64,000 nt of DNA from Stenotrophomonas maltophilia (GTDB taxonomy: Bacteria > Pseudomonadota > Gammaproteobacteria > Xanthomonadales > Xanthomonadaceae): contig NZ_RAUX01000012.1 in the NCBI RefSeq assembly GCF_013464485.1, forward strand, positions 58,196 to 122,195. The letters run 5' to 3'. The notes under the pieces were generated by a model. It did not search any database. It saw only the letters and a program-made list of their open reading frames with translations, and was not told the origin of the DNA. Made by a program: the position numbers and the translations under genes. Shown here piece by piece: positions 1 to 8,021 of this stretch (position 1 is the stretch's first letter; each line of letters begins with the position of its first letter).

Positions 1-254
1 CGAGGCGCCCCCCGGCGAGTAAATCCCGGGGAAAGGCGGAGTGAAGAACCCGTCACGATCGCGTTGCGATCCGGTGCCGTTTGTCGCACAACCGTCACAT
101 TGATGGCGTAGCGTGTTAATCTAGTGTTAACCGTTGTGGCTTCCTTCAGCCAAGCGGTAGGGAACCCCAGATAAATGTCCGACCAGCCACCCGCAGGGCT
201 GTTTGGATGCGCTTTTTTTCCGCCATCGCCAACTCGCATCGAGGCTACCGAAAA

Positions 255-3200
255 ATGACCCACCCACTCCGGATGTCCAAGCTCACCCTTGGTCTCGTGG
301 CTGCGCTCGCCGCCGCTCCCGCCTTCGCCCAGAGCACCTCTGCCGGTGTCGGCGGCCAGGTGATGTCCGCCGCAGGCCAGCCTGTGGTCGGCGCTGAAGT
401 CACCATCACCCACACCGAGTCGGGCACCGTTTCGCGTGCCACCACCGATGCGTCGGGTCGCTACAACGCGCGCGGCCTGCGCGTGGGTGGCCCGTACACC
501 ATCACCATCACCAAGTCCGGTGAAGGCACCAAGACCGAAGAGGGTGTCTTCCTGAACCTGAACCAGGTCAACACGGTCAACGCCAATCTGGGCGGTGATC
601 TGGCCGCGACCAACCTGGACGCCGTGAACGTTGTCGCCACCGCCGGCGGCCTGGACCTGTTCAGCGCCACCAAGATGGGCAGCGGCACCAACGTGACGCG
701 CGAAACGATGGACGCGCTGCCGTCGGCCAACCGCAACATCCAGGACTACATCCGCCTGGATCCGCGCATCTCGCAGGTCAGCAAGGCTGACGGCGCGATC
801 TCGGCCGGTGGCCAGAACACCCGTTACAACGCCATCCGCATCGACGGCATCAGCGCCTCCGATCCGTTCGGCCTGGGCTCCAACAACCTGCCGACCGAGC
901 GTCAGCCGGTGTCGATGGACGCCATCCAGGAAATCAACATCGACCTGGCCAACTACGACACCACCATCGCTGGTGGTACGGGTGCGGTGATCAACGCCGT
1001 GACCAAGTCGGGTACCAATGAATTCCACGGCACCGTGTACGGTTCGTACCGCGACAAGGACATGGTCCGTTCGCGTCTGGAAGGTGATCGTACGGACTTC
1101 AACGGCTTCAAGGACGAGAAGACCTACGGCATGACCTTCGGCGGCCCGATCGTCAAGGACAAGCTGTTCTTCTTCACCAACTACGAAAAGTACGAGCGTA
1201 GCGGTGGCGGCGTCAGCCTGAGCGAAAGCCCGTACAACAAGGATCCGGCGAAGGGGGGCATCAGCGACGCCGACATCTCGGCCGTGCAGAAGCGCATGGC
1301 GGAACTGGGTCATCCGGTGGGTAGCGTCAGCGACCTGAACAACAAGACCGAGATCGAAGAGTACGCGGTCAAGCTGGACTGGAACATCAACGAGAACCAC
1401 CGTGCGGCCCTGCGCTACAACAAGATGAAGCAGGACGTCGTCCGCTTCCCGCAGGTCAGCAGCAGCGCACTCTCGCTGAGCGATTTCTGGTACACCCAGC
1501 CGACCCAGTACGAAACCTGGATGGGTGAGTTGTTCAGCGACTGGTCCGAGAACTTCTCGACCGAGTTCAAGATCTCGCACAAGGACTACTCGTCCAACCG
1601 CGTCGCTGCCTCGCACCTGCCGCAGATGCGCGTCCGTTTCGGCAACAACTCGCTGTACCTGGGTACCGAGCAGAACACCCACACCAACCTGGTCGAGTCG
1701 AAGGAACTGAGCGCCTTCGGTGCCGGTACCTGGTACGTCGGTGACCACACCATCAAGTTCGGTTTCGATTACACCGACAACGACCTGATGAACTTCTACG
1801 GCCGCAACCTGTACGGCGCGTATGACTTCCGTGACCTGGCCTCGTTCCTGAAGGGCACCGCGAACGGCTACCAGCTGCGCGTTCCGCGTCCGGGCGGCAG
1901 CCTGGATGACATTCCGGCCAAGTTCCATCTGAAGAACACCGGTCTGTTCATCCAGGATACCTGGGCGGTCAACTACAACCTGAGCCTGATGTTCGGCGTC
2001 CGCGTGGACATCCCGGACTTCACCAGCCAGACCAAGTACAACGCCGACATCCAGACGCTGTATGGTTACAACAACACCAAGCTGGTGGACAAGAGCCTGA
2101 TCCAGCCGCGTGTCGGCTTCAACTACACCTTCGACAGCGATCGCCCGACCCAGCTGCGAGGCGGCGTGGGCCTGTTCGGCGGCGCTGCCCCGAACGTGTG
2201 GCTGGCAGGTGCTTACCAGAACACCGGCCTGAACTACGTCGAGTACAACGTTCCGGGTAATCCGGGTGGCTTCAGCGTCGATGCCGACAATCCGTTCATT
2301 CCGGACCCGTCGCGTATCGTTGCGCGCCAGAACGTCGACATCATCAACCCGGGCACCCGCCTGCCGTCGGTGTGGAAGGCCAACCTGGCCTTCGATCACG
2401 AACTGCCGTGGTACGGCATCGTGGCATCGGCCGAACTGCTGTTCACCAAGGTCAAGGATGGCCTGTACTTCGAACGCCTGGACCTGACCGATGGCAAGGG
2501 CAATGGCCCGACCTTCGTGTCCGCACAGGACGGTCGTGAGATCTACTGGAACGACAAGGGCCTGAACCAGGCCAACAGCAAGATCGACAACCGCACCGGT
2601 GACAATCTGGGCATGGAGAACGGCACCAATGGCGTGCTGAACCGCAACTACCGCCCGAACAACATCGGCGACGTGCTGCTCCTGCGCAACACGAACAAGG
2701 GCCGTGGCAGCCAGGCCACCTTCTCGCTGGCCAAGCCGCTGACCGAGAACTGGGGCTGGTCGCTGGGTTACACCTACACCCAGTCGAAGGAAGTGAGCCC
2801 GCTGACCAGCTCGCAGAACACCTCGAACTGGAACAACACCCAGATCCTGAACGCCAACGAGAACATCGCGTACAACTCGCGCTATGCGATCAAGGACCGT
2901 ATCACCGGTACCCTGGAGTGGAAGCACAACTTCTTCGGTGACAACGCCACTCGCGTGGGCCTGTTCTACGAAGGCCGTTCGGGCCGTCCGTACAGCTACG
3001 TGTTCTACAACGATGCCAACGGCGACAGCGCAATCGGTAACGACCTGTTCTACGTGCCGAAGGGCCCGGGTGACGTGCTGTTCGTTGGCGGCGTGGACAT
3101 GGAGAAGAAGTTCTTCGACTGGCTGGCGCAGAACCCGGAACTCGACGCCTATCGTGGCAGCACGGTGCCGGCCAACCAGCACCGCGCCAAGTGGGTCAAC

Positions 3201-3503
3201 AGCTTCGATGTCCGCATCAGCCAGGAGTTCCCGGGCTTCGCGAAGACCCACAAGGGTGAGATCGCGCTGGACATCATGAATGTCGGCAACCTGCTCAACA
3301 AGAAGTGGGGCCTGATCGACGACTACGGCTTCTACGCCACCCGTCGCGTGGGCAACTTCGCGGGTATCGATCCGGCCACCGGCAAGTACGTGTACTCGTT
3401 CACCGGTGCGGACGATTCCTCGGTCCAGGAAAACAACAACGACAAGGGCAACACCGCGGTGTCGCGCTGGTCGATGCAGCTGACCGTGAAGTACAAGTTC
3501 TGA
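255..3503 (+). CDS. Oar-like TonB-dependent receptor
   Basis: Outer-membrane TonB-dependent receptor of the Oar type, about 1082 aa. From the chosen ATG a typical signal peptide of 26 residues is seen, ending AAPAFAQ. It is followed by a carboxypeptidase-regulatory-like beta-sandwich domain (about residues 30-120), a plug region (roughly 150-270) and a long beta-barrel ending in Phe (VKYKF), the usual C-terminal signature for barrel insertion. Oar-family receptors import large substrates or assist protein export; the ligand cannot be read from sequence. Alternative in-frame starts are ATG 207 and ATG 273. I prefer 255 because GAGG at 241-244 gives acceptable spacing and the signal peptide has normal length. 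The gene is monocistronic, with an intrinsic terminator just downstream. Confidence 0.9.
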   Translation: MTHPLRMSKLTLGLVAALAAAPAFAQSTSAGVGGQVMSAAGQPVVGAEVTITHTESGTVSRATTDASGRYNARGLRVGGPYTITITKSGEGTKTEEGVFLNLNQVNTVNANLGGDLAATNLDAVNVVATAGGLDLFSATKMGSGTNVTRETMDALPSANRNIQDYIRLDPRISQVSKADGAISAGGQNTRYNAIRIDGISASDPFGLGSNNLPTERQPVSMDAIQEINIDLANYDTTIAGGTGAVINAVTKSGTNEFHGTVYGSYRDKDMVRSRLEGDRTDFNGFKDEKTYGMTFGGPIVKDKLFFFTNYEKYERSGGGVSLSESPYNKDPAKGGISDADISAVQKRMAELGHPVGSVSDLNNKTEIEEYAVKLDWNINENHRAALRYNKMKQDVVRFPQVSSSALSLSDFWYTQPTQYETWMGELFSDWSENFSTEFKISHKDYSSNRVAASHLPQMRVRFGNNSLYLGTEQNTHTNLVESKELSAFGAGTWYVGDHTIKFGFDYTDNDLMNFYGRNLYGAYDFRDLASFLKGTANGYQLRVPRPGGSLDDIPAKFHLKNTGLFIQDTWAVNYNLSLMFGVRVDIPDFTSQTKYNADIQTLYGYNNTKLVDKSLIQPRVGFNYTFDSDRPTQLRGGVGLFGGAAPNVWLAGAYQNTGLNYVEYNVPGNPGGFSVDADNPFIPDPSRIVARQNVDIINPGTRLPSVWKANLAFDHELPWYGIVASAELLFTKVKDGLYFERLDLTDGKGNGPTFVSAQDGREIYWNDKGLNQANSKIDNRTGDNLGMENGTNGVLNRNYRPNNIGDVLLLRNTNKGRGSQATFSLAKPLTENWGWSLGYTYTQSKEVSPLTSSQNTSNWNNTQILNANENIAYNSRYAIKDRITGTLEWKHNFFGDNATRVGLFYEGRSGRPYSYVFYNDANGDSAIGNDLFYVPKGPGDVLFVGGVDMEKKFFDWLAQNPELDAYRGSTVPANQHRAKWVNSFDVRISQEFPGFAKTHKGEIALDIMNVGNLLNKKWGLIDDYGFYATRRVGNFAGIDPATGKYVYSFTGADDSSVQENNNDKGNTAVSRWSMQLTVKYKF

Positions 3504-3527
3504 TCCATCAGAGCTTGAAGCAGTAAG

Positions 3528-3558
3528 TGGAAACGGCCGGGAAAACCCGGCCGTTTTC
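3528..3558 (+). terminator. Intrinsic terminator of the TonB receptor gene
   Basis: An 11-bp GC-rich stem (AAACGGCCGGG at 3531-3541 with CCCGGCCGTTT at 3546-3556) is followed by a short T run. It begins 25 bases after the receptor stop codon and isolates the ppnN leader promoter from upstream transcription. Confidence 0.8.
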
Positions 3559-3575
3559 CGTTCAGGCAAAAGCCC

Positions 3576-3604
3576 TTGCAGGTCACCTGGCATCGGCGTA
3601 GCAT
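3576..3604 (+). promoter_or_regulatory. Sigma70-type promoter of the ppnN leader RNA
   Basis: TTGCAG (3576-3581) and TAGCAT (3599-3604) are separated by exactly 17 bases, a good sigma70 match. It lies between the receptor terminator and the leader hairpins. Predicted transcription start is around 3610-3612, so the RNA would begin at the first structured element. Confidence 0.6.
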
Positions 3605-3607
3605 CCA

Positions 3608-3705
3608 GAAATGTGCGCGGTGCCAACGCCGCCGATGCGGTCCCGGAAAGGCGAACGCGGGAAGCACACATCCAACGGTCGGGCTTCCCGGCCGTTTTGC
3701 TTTTT
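3608..3705 (+). ncRNA. Candidate structured leader (attenuator or riboswitch-like) or small RNA upstream of ppnN
   Basis: Roughly 95 nt between a promoter and an intrinsic terminator. A possible closing stem pairs TGTGC (3612-3616) with GCACA (3664-3668). Inside it are hairpins GCGG/CCGC (3617-3620/3629-3632, with an alternative CCGC/GCGG at 3629-3640) and TCCCG/CGGGA (3641-3645/3658-3662), giving a junction-like domain. The sequence CGGGAAGC (3658-3665), needed for that domain, is also perfectly complementary to GCTTCCCG (3683-3690) in the terminator loop and 3' arm. This would be a mutually exclusive antiterminator. I do not recognise the class: it lacks motifs I know for ykkC, SAM, SAH, cobalamin, c-di-GMP, glycine or fluoride RNAs. 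It could instead be an independent sRNA. Confidence 0.5.
3674..3705 (+). terminator. Intrinsic terminator in the ppnN leader
   Basis: A 10-bp stem (AACGGTCGGG 3674-3683 with CCCGGCCGTT 3687-3696, one G-T wobble) with a three-base loop and the tail TTTTGCTTTTT. It sits 45 bases before the ppnN start codon, the position expected of a transcription attenuator. The 5' arm does not overlap the upstream fold, but the 3' arm can pair with 3658-3665. Confidence 0.8.
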
Positions 3706-3749
3706 AAGGGGGCGGCAGTACAGTCGGAAACCTTGAAGGAAGCGAAAAA

Positions 3750-5144
3750 TTGGACATGACCACGAACGAAAAATCAGCCCGTGCACTGCCGGTGCAGGAC
3801 GCGCGGATCTACCCGCGCGGTGGGCTGGATGTGCTGTCGCGGGCCGAAGTGGCCCGCCTGCGCGATGCGTCTGCCGGCGGCATGCACGAACTGCTGCGCC
3901 GCTGCGCGCTGGCCGTGCTGACCAGCGGCAGTGCTTCTGACGATCCGCGCGCGGCGCGCGATCTGTATCCCGATTTCGACATCCAGGTGGCGCAGCAGGA
4001 TCGCGGCGTGCGCATCGACCTGGTCAATGCACCGGCGATGGCTTTCGTCGACGGTGAGATCATCCGCGGCGTCGCCGAACTGTTGTTCGCGGTGGTGCGT
4101 GATCTGGCCTACATGGCCATCGAGATGGGCCCGGCCTACGCGGCCGAGCTGGAGTCGTCCGAGGGCATCACCAACGCGGTGTTCGGCCTGCTGCGCAACG
4201 CGCGCATCCTCAACCCGGGCGACCCGAACCTGGTCGTCTGCTGGGGTGGCCACTCGATTTCGCGTGACGAATACCTGTACACCAAGCAGGTGGGCTACGA
4301 GCTGGGCCTGCGCGGCCTGGACATCTGCACCGGCTGCGGCCCGGGCGCGATGAAGGGCCCGATGAAGGGCGCCACCATTGCCCATGCCAAGCAACGCAGG
4401 ACGGTCACCCGTTACATCGGCCTGACCGAGCCGGGCATCATCGCGGCCGAGTCGCCGAATCCGATCGTCAACCACCTGGTGATCATGCCGGACATCGAGA
4501 AGCGCTTGGAGGCCTTCGTCCGCATCGGCCACGGCATCATCGTGTTCGCCGGTGGCGTCGGCACCGCCGAGGAGATTCTGTACCTGCTCGGCATCCTGCT
4601 GCGTGAGGAGAACAGGGACCTGCCGTTCCCGCTGATCCTGACCGGCCCGACCGTGGCCGCGCCGTACTTCGAGCAGATCGACCGCTTCATCCGCCTGACC
4701 CTGGGTGACGCAGCCGCCGAGCGCTACGAGATCATCATCGGCGACCCGGTGGCAGTGGCGAAGAAGATGGCCAACGGCATCAAGCGCGTGCGTGAGCATC
4801 GCCTGGCGCAGAAGGACTCGTTCTTCTTCAACTGGTCGATCGAGATTCCGTGGGAGTACCAGCAGCCGTTCGTGCCGACCCACGAGGCGATGGCTGCGCT
4901 GGACCTGCACCACGGGCGTGCACCGCACGCGCTGGCGGCCGATCTGCGCCGGGCATTCTCGGGCATCGTGGCCGGCAACGTGAAGGAAGATGGCATGCGC
5001 CGCATCGAGGAGTTCGGGCCGTTCCAGATCCATGGCGACCCGGACATGATGCAGGCCCTGGACGCGCTGCTGCGCGCCTTCGTCGAGCAGCGCCGGATGA
5101 AGATCTCCGGTGAATACCAGCCCTGCTACCAGGTGCTGGCCTGA
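3750..5144 (+). CDS. ppnN: Pyrimidine/purine nucleotide 5'-monophosphate nucleosidase PpnN (LOG family)
   Basis: About 464 aa, close in length and sequence to E. coli PpnN (YgdH, about 454 aa). It hydrolyses nucleoside monophosphates to a free base and ribose 5-phosphate; the E. coli enzyme is cytosolic and stimulated by (p)ppGpp. Diagnostic blocks are VVCWGGHSISRDEY, the CTGCGPGAMKGPMKGA region, GGVGTAEEILYLLG (the LOG-type PGGxGTxxE signature, here with AGGVGTAEE) and the C-terminal AFSGIVAGNVKE block. The start is probably TTG at 3750: AAGGA at 3736-3740 lies 9 bases upstream, whereas the ATG at 3756 would have a 15-base gap. No other clear promoter is visible between the leader terminator and the gene, so expression probably depends on readthrough of the leader. 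Confidence 0.93.
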   Translation: MDMTTNEKSARALPVQDARIYPRGGLDVLSRAEVARLRDASAGGMHELLRRCALAVLTSGSASDDPRAARDLYPDFDIQVAQQDRGVRIDLVNAPAMAFVDGEIIRGVAELLFAVVRDLAYMAIEMGPAYAAELESSEGITNAVFGLLRNARILNPGDPNLVVCWGGHSISRDEYLYTKQVGYELGLRGLDICTGCGPGAMKGPMKGATIAHAKQRRTVTRYIGLTEPGIIAAESPNPIVNHLVIMPDIEKRLEAFVRIGHGIIVFAGGVGTAEEILYLLGILLREENRDLPFPLILTGPTVAAPYFEQIDRFIRLTLGDAAAERYEIIIGDPVAVAKKMANGIKRVREHRLAQKDSFFFNWSIEIPWEYQQPFVPTHEAMAALDLHHGRAPHALAADLRRAFSGIVAGNVKEDGMRRIEEFGPFQIHGDPDMMQALDALLRAFVEQRRMKISGEYQPCYQVLA

Positions 5145-5151
5145 GCCTGCG

Positions 5152-5175
5152 CCGGCGCGATGGGGATCGCGCCGG
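5152..5175. repeat. 10-bp-stem palindrome after ppnN
   Basis: CCGGCGCGAT (5152-5161), loop GGGG, ATCGCGCCGG (5166-5175), followed by TAGAG. It has no T tail, so it may act as an mRNA 3'-end stabiliser or be a SMAG-like palindrome rather than a classical terminator. Confidence 0.6.
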
Positions 5176-5196
5176 TAGAGGCGGGGGAGGGCGGGT

Positions 5197-5212
5197 CGTC
5201 AAGGCCTTGACG
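5197..5212. repeat. Perfect 16-bp palindrome upstream of fimT
   Basis: CGTCAAGGCCTTGACG is a perfect 16-bp palindrome about 95 bases before the fimT start. It could be an operator for the minor-pilin operon; no regulator is identified. Confidence 0.4.
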
Positions 5213-5305
5213 CTCGTCGCCCCGGAATGACCGTTCATCCTGCCGCCGCTTGCCGGTGGCAGGGCGATGGCCCATCGTGGCCATCAACACGCTGGGGAGC
5301 GTCCA

Positions 5306-5821
5306 ATGTCTTTGCGCCGGGAAAGAGGCTTTACATTGATCGAGTTGATGGTCACGTTGACCGTCTTCGTGATCCTGGCGTCGATCGCGTATCCCAGCTT
5401 CCGCAGCATGATGCGTTCGAACCGGGTGGCTACCGCCAGTAACGAGCTGATGGCCCTGGCCAATCTGGCGCGAAGCGAAGGTATCCGCAACAACCGTGGT
5501 GGTGGCGTTTGCGGAAGCGCTGACGGCACCGCCTGCGATGGCAGCTGGACCAAGGGTGTCCTGGCTTGGTCGGATCTTGATGGCGATGGCCAGTTGGGTG
5601 GCAGCGACACCGTTCTTCGGTTTTCGCAGGGCAACCCGCAGCTGAGCGTGGTGGGACCTGCGGGGGAGGTCATAGTCTTCGATGGTCGCGGTCGCCGCAA
5701 GGCCGCGGCCGACCAGACGCTGGTGCTGTCACCGGATGCCTGCAAAACCGGCGAAGGCAGAAGAACGCTGATCGTCAACCAGTCCGGCCAGGTCCGGGTG
5801 ACCAAGGGGACCTGCACATGA
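5306..5821 (+). CDS. fimT: Minor pilin / pseudopilin FimT (GspH family)
   Basis: About 171 aa. It has a short basic leader with the prepilin peptidase site RG|FTLIEL (Glu at +5), a hydrophobic N-terminal helix (LMVTLTVFVILASIAYPSF) and a GspH/FimT-type C-terminal beta domain. It is expected in the inner membrane as part of the minor-pilin priming complex; FimT proteins of some naturally competent bacteria bind DNA. The start ATG 5306 is supported by GGGGAG at 5294-5299. It is the first gene of the minor-pilin operon, and its stop overlaps the pilV start by ATGA. Confidence 0.88.
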   Translation: MSLRRERGFTLIELMVTLTVFVILASIAYPSFRSMMRSNRVATASNELMALANLARSEGIRNNRGGGVCGSADGTACDGSWTKGVLAWSDLDGDGQLGGSDTVLRFSQGNPQLSVVGPAGEVIVFDGRGRRKAAADQTLVLSPDACKTGEGRRTLIVNQSGQVRVTKGTCT

Positions 5822-6315
5822 GCCGTCGCAATCTCGCCCGCCCCCGTTCTTCGCAGGGCGGTTTCAGTCTGATCGAAGTGATGGTCGCGCTACTGATCCT
5901 GGCGTTCGGCCTGCTCGGCTTTGCGTTGCTCCAGACCACCAACGTCCGCTTCGTGCAGAGCGCGAACTACCGTACGCAGGCTACCAACCTGGCCAACGAT
6001 CTGATTGAACTGATGCGTGCGCAGCGCACCGATACTCTGGCCGGTGGCGCCTATTCGGGTGCTTCGTTCACGGCTGGGTCGGTCACCGCCCGCGGCGCCT
6101 GTGCCTGGCCGACCGGTGCAGCGGTGACGCCGAAAACCAATGTTGCCCGTTGGCAGTGCGAGGTCGTCAAGACTCTCGGCGAGAAGGCCAGTGCGCAGGT
6201 CACGTTTACACAGAGTACCGGTCAGGTCAGTGTTGCGATCACCTGGGGAGACCAGCGGTGGGATCCCGAGAATCCCGACAGCCTCACTACCTTTGGCCTG
6301 ACCACCTTCCTGTGA
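5818..6315 (+). CDS. pilV: Type IV pilus minor pilin PilV
   Basis: About 165 aa. The leader ends GG|FSLIEV, cleaved by PilD, followed by a hydrophobic helix (MVALLILAFGLLGFALLQ) typical of PilV. PilV joins PilW, PilX, PilE and FimT in the complex that primes pilus assembly and presents PilY1 at the tip. The start overlaps the fimT stop by four bases (ATGA), implying translational coupling. The globular domain is variable, as usual for the family. Confidence 0.88.
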   Translation: MSRRNLARPRSSQGGFSLIEVMVALLILAFGLLGFALLQTTNVRFVQSANYRTQATNLANDLIELMRAQRTDTLAGGAYSGASFTAGSVTARGACAWPTGAAVTPKTNVARWQCEVVKTLGEKASAQVTFTQSTGQVSVAITWGDQRWDPENPDSLTTFGLTTFL

Positions 6316-6323
6316 ATGCTCCC

Positions 6324-7481
6324 ATGAGTCCCTCCCTGCGCGCCCGCGGTCTGTCGCTGATTGAACTGATGATCGCCATGGTCATCGGTTTGGTGCTGAT
6401 GCTGGGTATTACCCAGATATTCATTGCATCGCGCGCTGCTTCACGACTTTCCGAAGGTGCCGCGCGGACCCAGGAAAACGCGCGCTTTGCCTTGGATTTC
6501 CTGCAGCGTGATCTACGCATGGCAGGGCATTTTGGTTGCGTGAACGACCAGGCGCATCTGATCAAGAACACCGGTGACGTGCGTTACAACCTGGGCATCG
6601 CCTCCGGTAGCGGTGATCCGCTGGACTTTTCTGTGCCGATCCAAGGCTATGAGGCGGCTGGGACTGCGCCGACTGATACTCTGACGCTTGGGCGAACGTG
6701 GAGCGCGGCAGCCTCGGTGCCGAAGAGCATCACGGACCTGGCGCCAAAGCCGCTGCCTGGCAGTGACATCCTGGTGCTGCGCCTGCTCAGCGCCGAGGGG
6801 GCTGTTGTGACCGGGGCAAGCGTGGATGGCTCGGCAACCACGCTGAGCGTATCCCGCGAGGGGATGGCACGCCTGAAGGCCAATGCCGCAGGCACCCCGA
6901 CCGTGTTCGCATTGGCCGATTGCACGCGTGCCGACGTGTTCACCGGCTCGGCGACCGAGTCCACCGTGAAGGTCGACAAGGTGGACCTGACCAGCTACTC
7001 CGTGAACAACGCGATGACCATGCTGTACCGGGCCGATGGACTGGTGTACTACATCGCAGCCAACGCCAACAACGAACCGGCGCTCTACAGAGCGCGCTCG
7101 AATGGCGCAGGCGGCTATGCCGCTGGCGAGGAGCTGGTGGAAGGCATCGAGAGCATGCAGCTGCTGTACGGCCTGGACGCGACGACGGATATCGCCTTGG
7201 CGACACCGCCGACCGGGCGTATTGTCGATCAGCGTGTGGCCAGCAATGTCAGTACGGCAACGGATGCAACGGCAACCGCGGCATGGCGTCGCGTTGGCAT
7301 GGTGCAGGTGGGCCTGCTGGCCAGGAGTCCGCAACGTGCTTCCGCTGAGGCGCCGGGTACGGCCGACACTTATCTGGGTGTGCTCGGGGTGACCATTGCT
7401 CCGGGCAGCCCCTATGACCAGCGCCACCGTGGCGCCTATGAAGTCTCCGTTGCGCTCCGCAACCGCCTGTTCGGGAACTGA
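6324..7481 (+). CDS. pilW: Type IV pilus assembly protein PilW
   Basis: About 385 aa minor pilin. The prepilin cleavage site RARG|LSLIELM is followed by a hydrophobic helix (IAMVIGLVLMLGITQIFI) and a long globular domain typical of PilW. Two in-frame starts are possible: ATG 6324, or GTG 6312, which overlaps the pilV stop (GTGA). Neither has a clear Shine-Dalgarno sequence, consistent with coupling to pilV, so the first four residues are uncertain. The pilX start follows the stop by five bases. Confidence 0.88.
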   Translation: MSPSLRARGLSLIELMIAMVIGLVLMLGITQIFIASRAASRLSEGAARTQENARFALDFLQRDLRMAGHFGCVNDQAHLIKNTGDVRYNLGIASGSGDPLDFSVPIQGYEAAGTAPTDTLTLGRTWSAAASVPKSITDLAPKPLPGSDILVLRLLSAEGAVVTGASVDGSATTLSVSREGMARLKANAAGTPTVFALADCTRADVFTGSATESTVKVDKVDLTSYSVNNAMTMLYRADGLVYYIAANANNEPALYRARSNGAGGYAAGEELVEGIESMQLLYGLDATTDIALATPPTGRIVDQRVASNVSTATDATATAAWRRVGMVQVGLLARSPQRASAEAPGTADTYLGVLGVTIAPGSPYDQRHRGAYEVSVALRNRLFGN

Positions 7482-7486
7482 CGACC

Positions 7487-8008
7487 ATGCGTGCATCCAC
7501 TCGATCCCTGCGACGTTCCCTCTCGCGTCCTGCCCGCCAGCGCGGTGCCGTGCTGTATGTCGCGTTGATCCTGCTGATCCTGCTGGCCCTGCTCGGGGTG
7601 ATTGGCATGCAGGTCGCCGGCATGCAGGAGCGCATGGCATCGGGCTACCGGGCAGGCAGCCTTGCTTTCCAGAATGCAGAAGGCGCGGCCCGCGGCGCCG
7701 AGAACGCTGTGGAGAAGATCGCCAACCGGCAATCAGTGGGCGACAACCCGATTGTGAGTTCCGCCGATATCGATCAGCGCTGTGATGACGGCTTCGATCC
7801 ATCCGATTGGGTCGCCAAGACCAAGCTGGGTAGCAAGCCGGCGGTAAAAGTGCGGCAGATCCAGGGGTGCATCCAGGGGGAGGGGGCGCTGGACATGGGC
7901 AAGCCGCTGGAAACGGCTACGCCGGTCTACCAGATCACGACGTATGCCAGCGACACAACCTCCGACGCGACCTCGCGATCGGCGGTCGATACCGTATTCA
8001 AGCTGTGA
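7487..8008 (+). CDS. pilX: Type IV pilus assembly protein PilX
   Basis: About 173 aa. A basic leader precedes RG|AVLYVALILLILLALLG. The +5 Glu of ordinary pilins is absent, as is common in PilX. The hydrophobic helix is followed by an MQERMASGYR-type segment that is well conserved in PilX. It works with PilV, PilW, PilY1 and PilE at the pilus tip. It lies 5 bases after pilW and 13 bases before pilY1. Confidence 0.87.
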   Translation: MRASTRSLRRSLSRPARQRGAVLYVALILLILLALLGVIGMQVAGMQERMASGYRAGSLAFQNAEGAARGAENAVEKIANRQSVGDNPIVSSADIDQRCDDGFDPSDWVAKTKLGSKPAVKVRQIQGCIQGEGALDMGKPLETATPVYQITTYASDTTSDATSRSAVDTVFKL

Positions 8009-8021
8009 GGGTGGGGAGCCC

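Noticed and set aside
2-22. Possible tail of an upstream gene (reads EAPPGE then TAA)
   Set aside because: Only six codons are inside the window; any frame could give this by chance.
3608-3705. ykkC-type (guanidine or ppGpp) riboswitch before ppnN
   Set aside because: The conserved ykkC core motifs are not visible; kept as an unclassified candidate instead.
3774-5033. Long minus-strand open frame (419 codons) opposite ppnN
   Set aside because: GC-rich shadow of ppnN; low-complexity His/Arg/Gln composition and no family motif.
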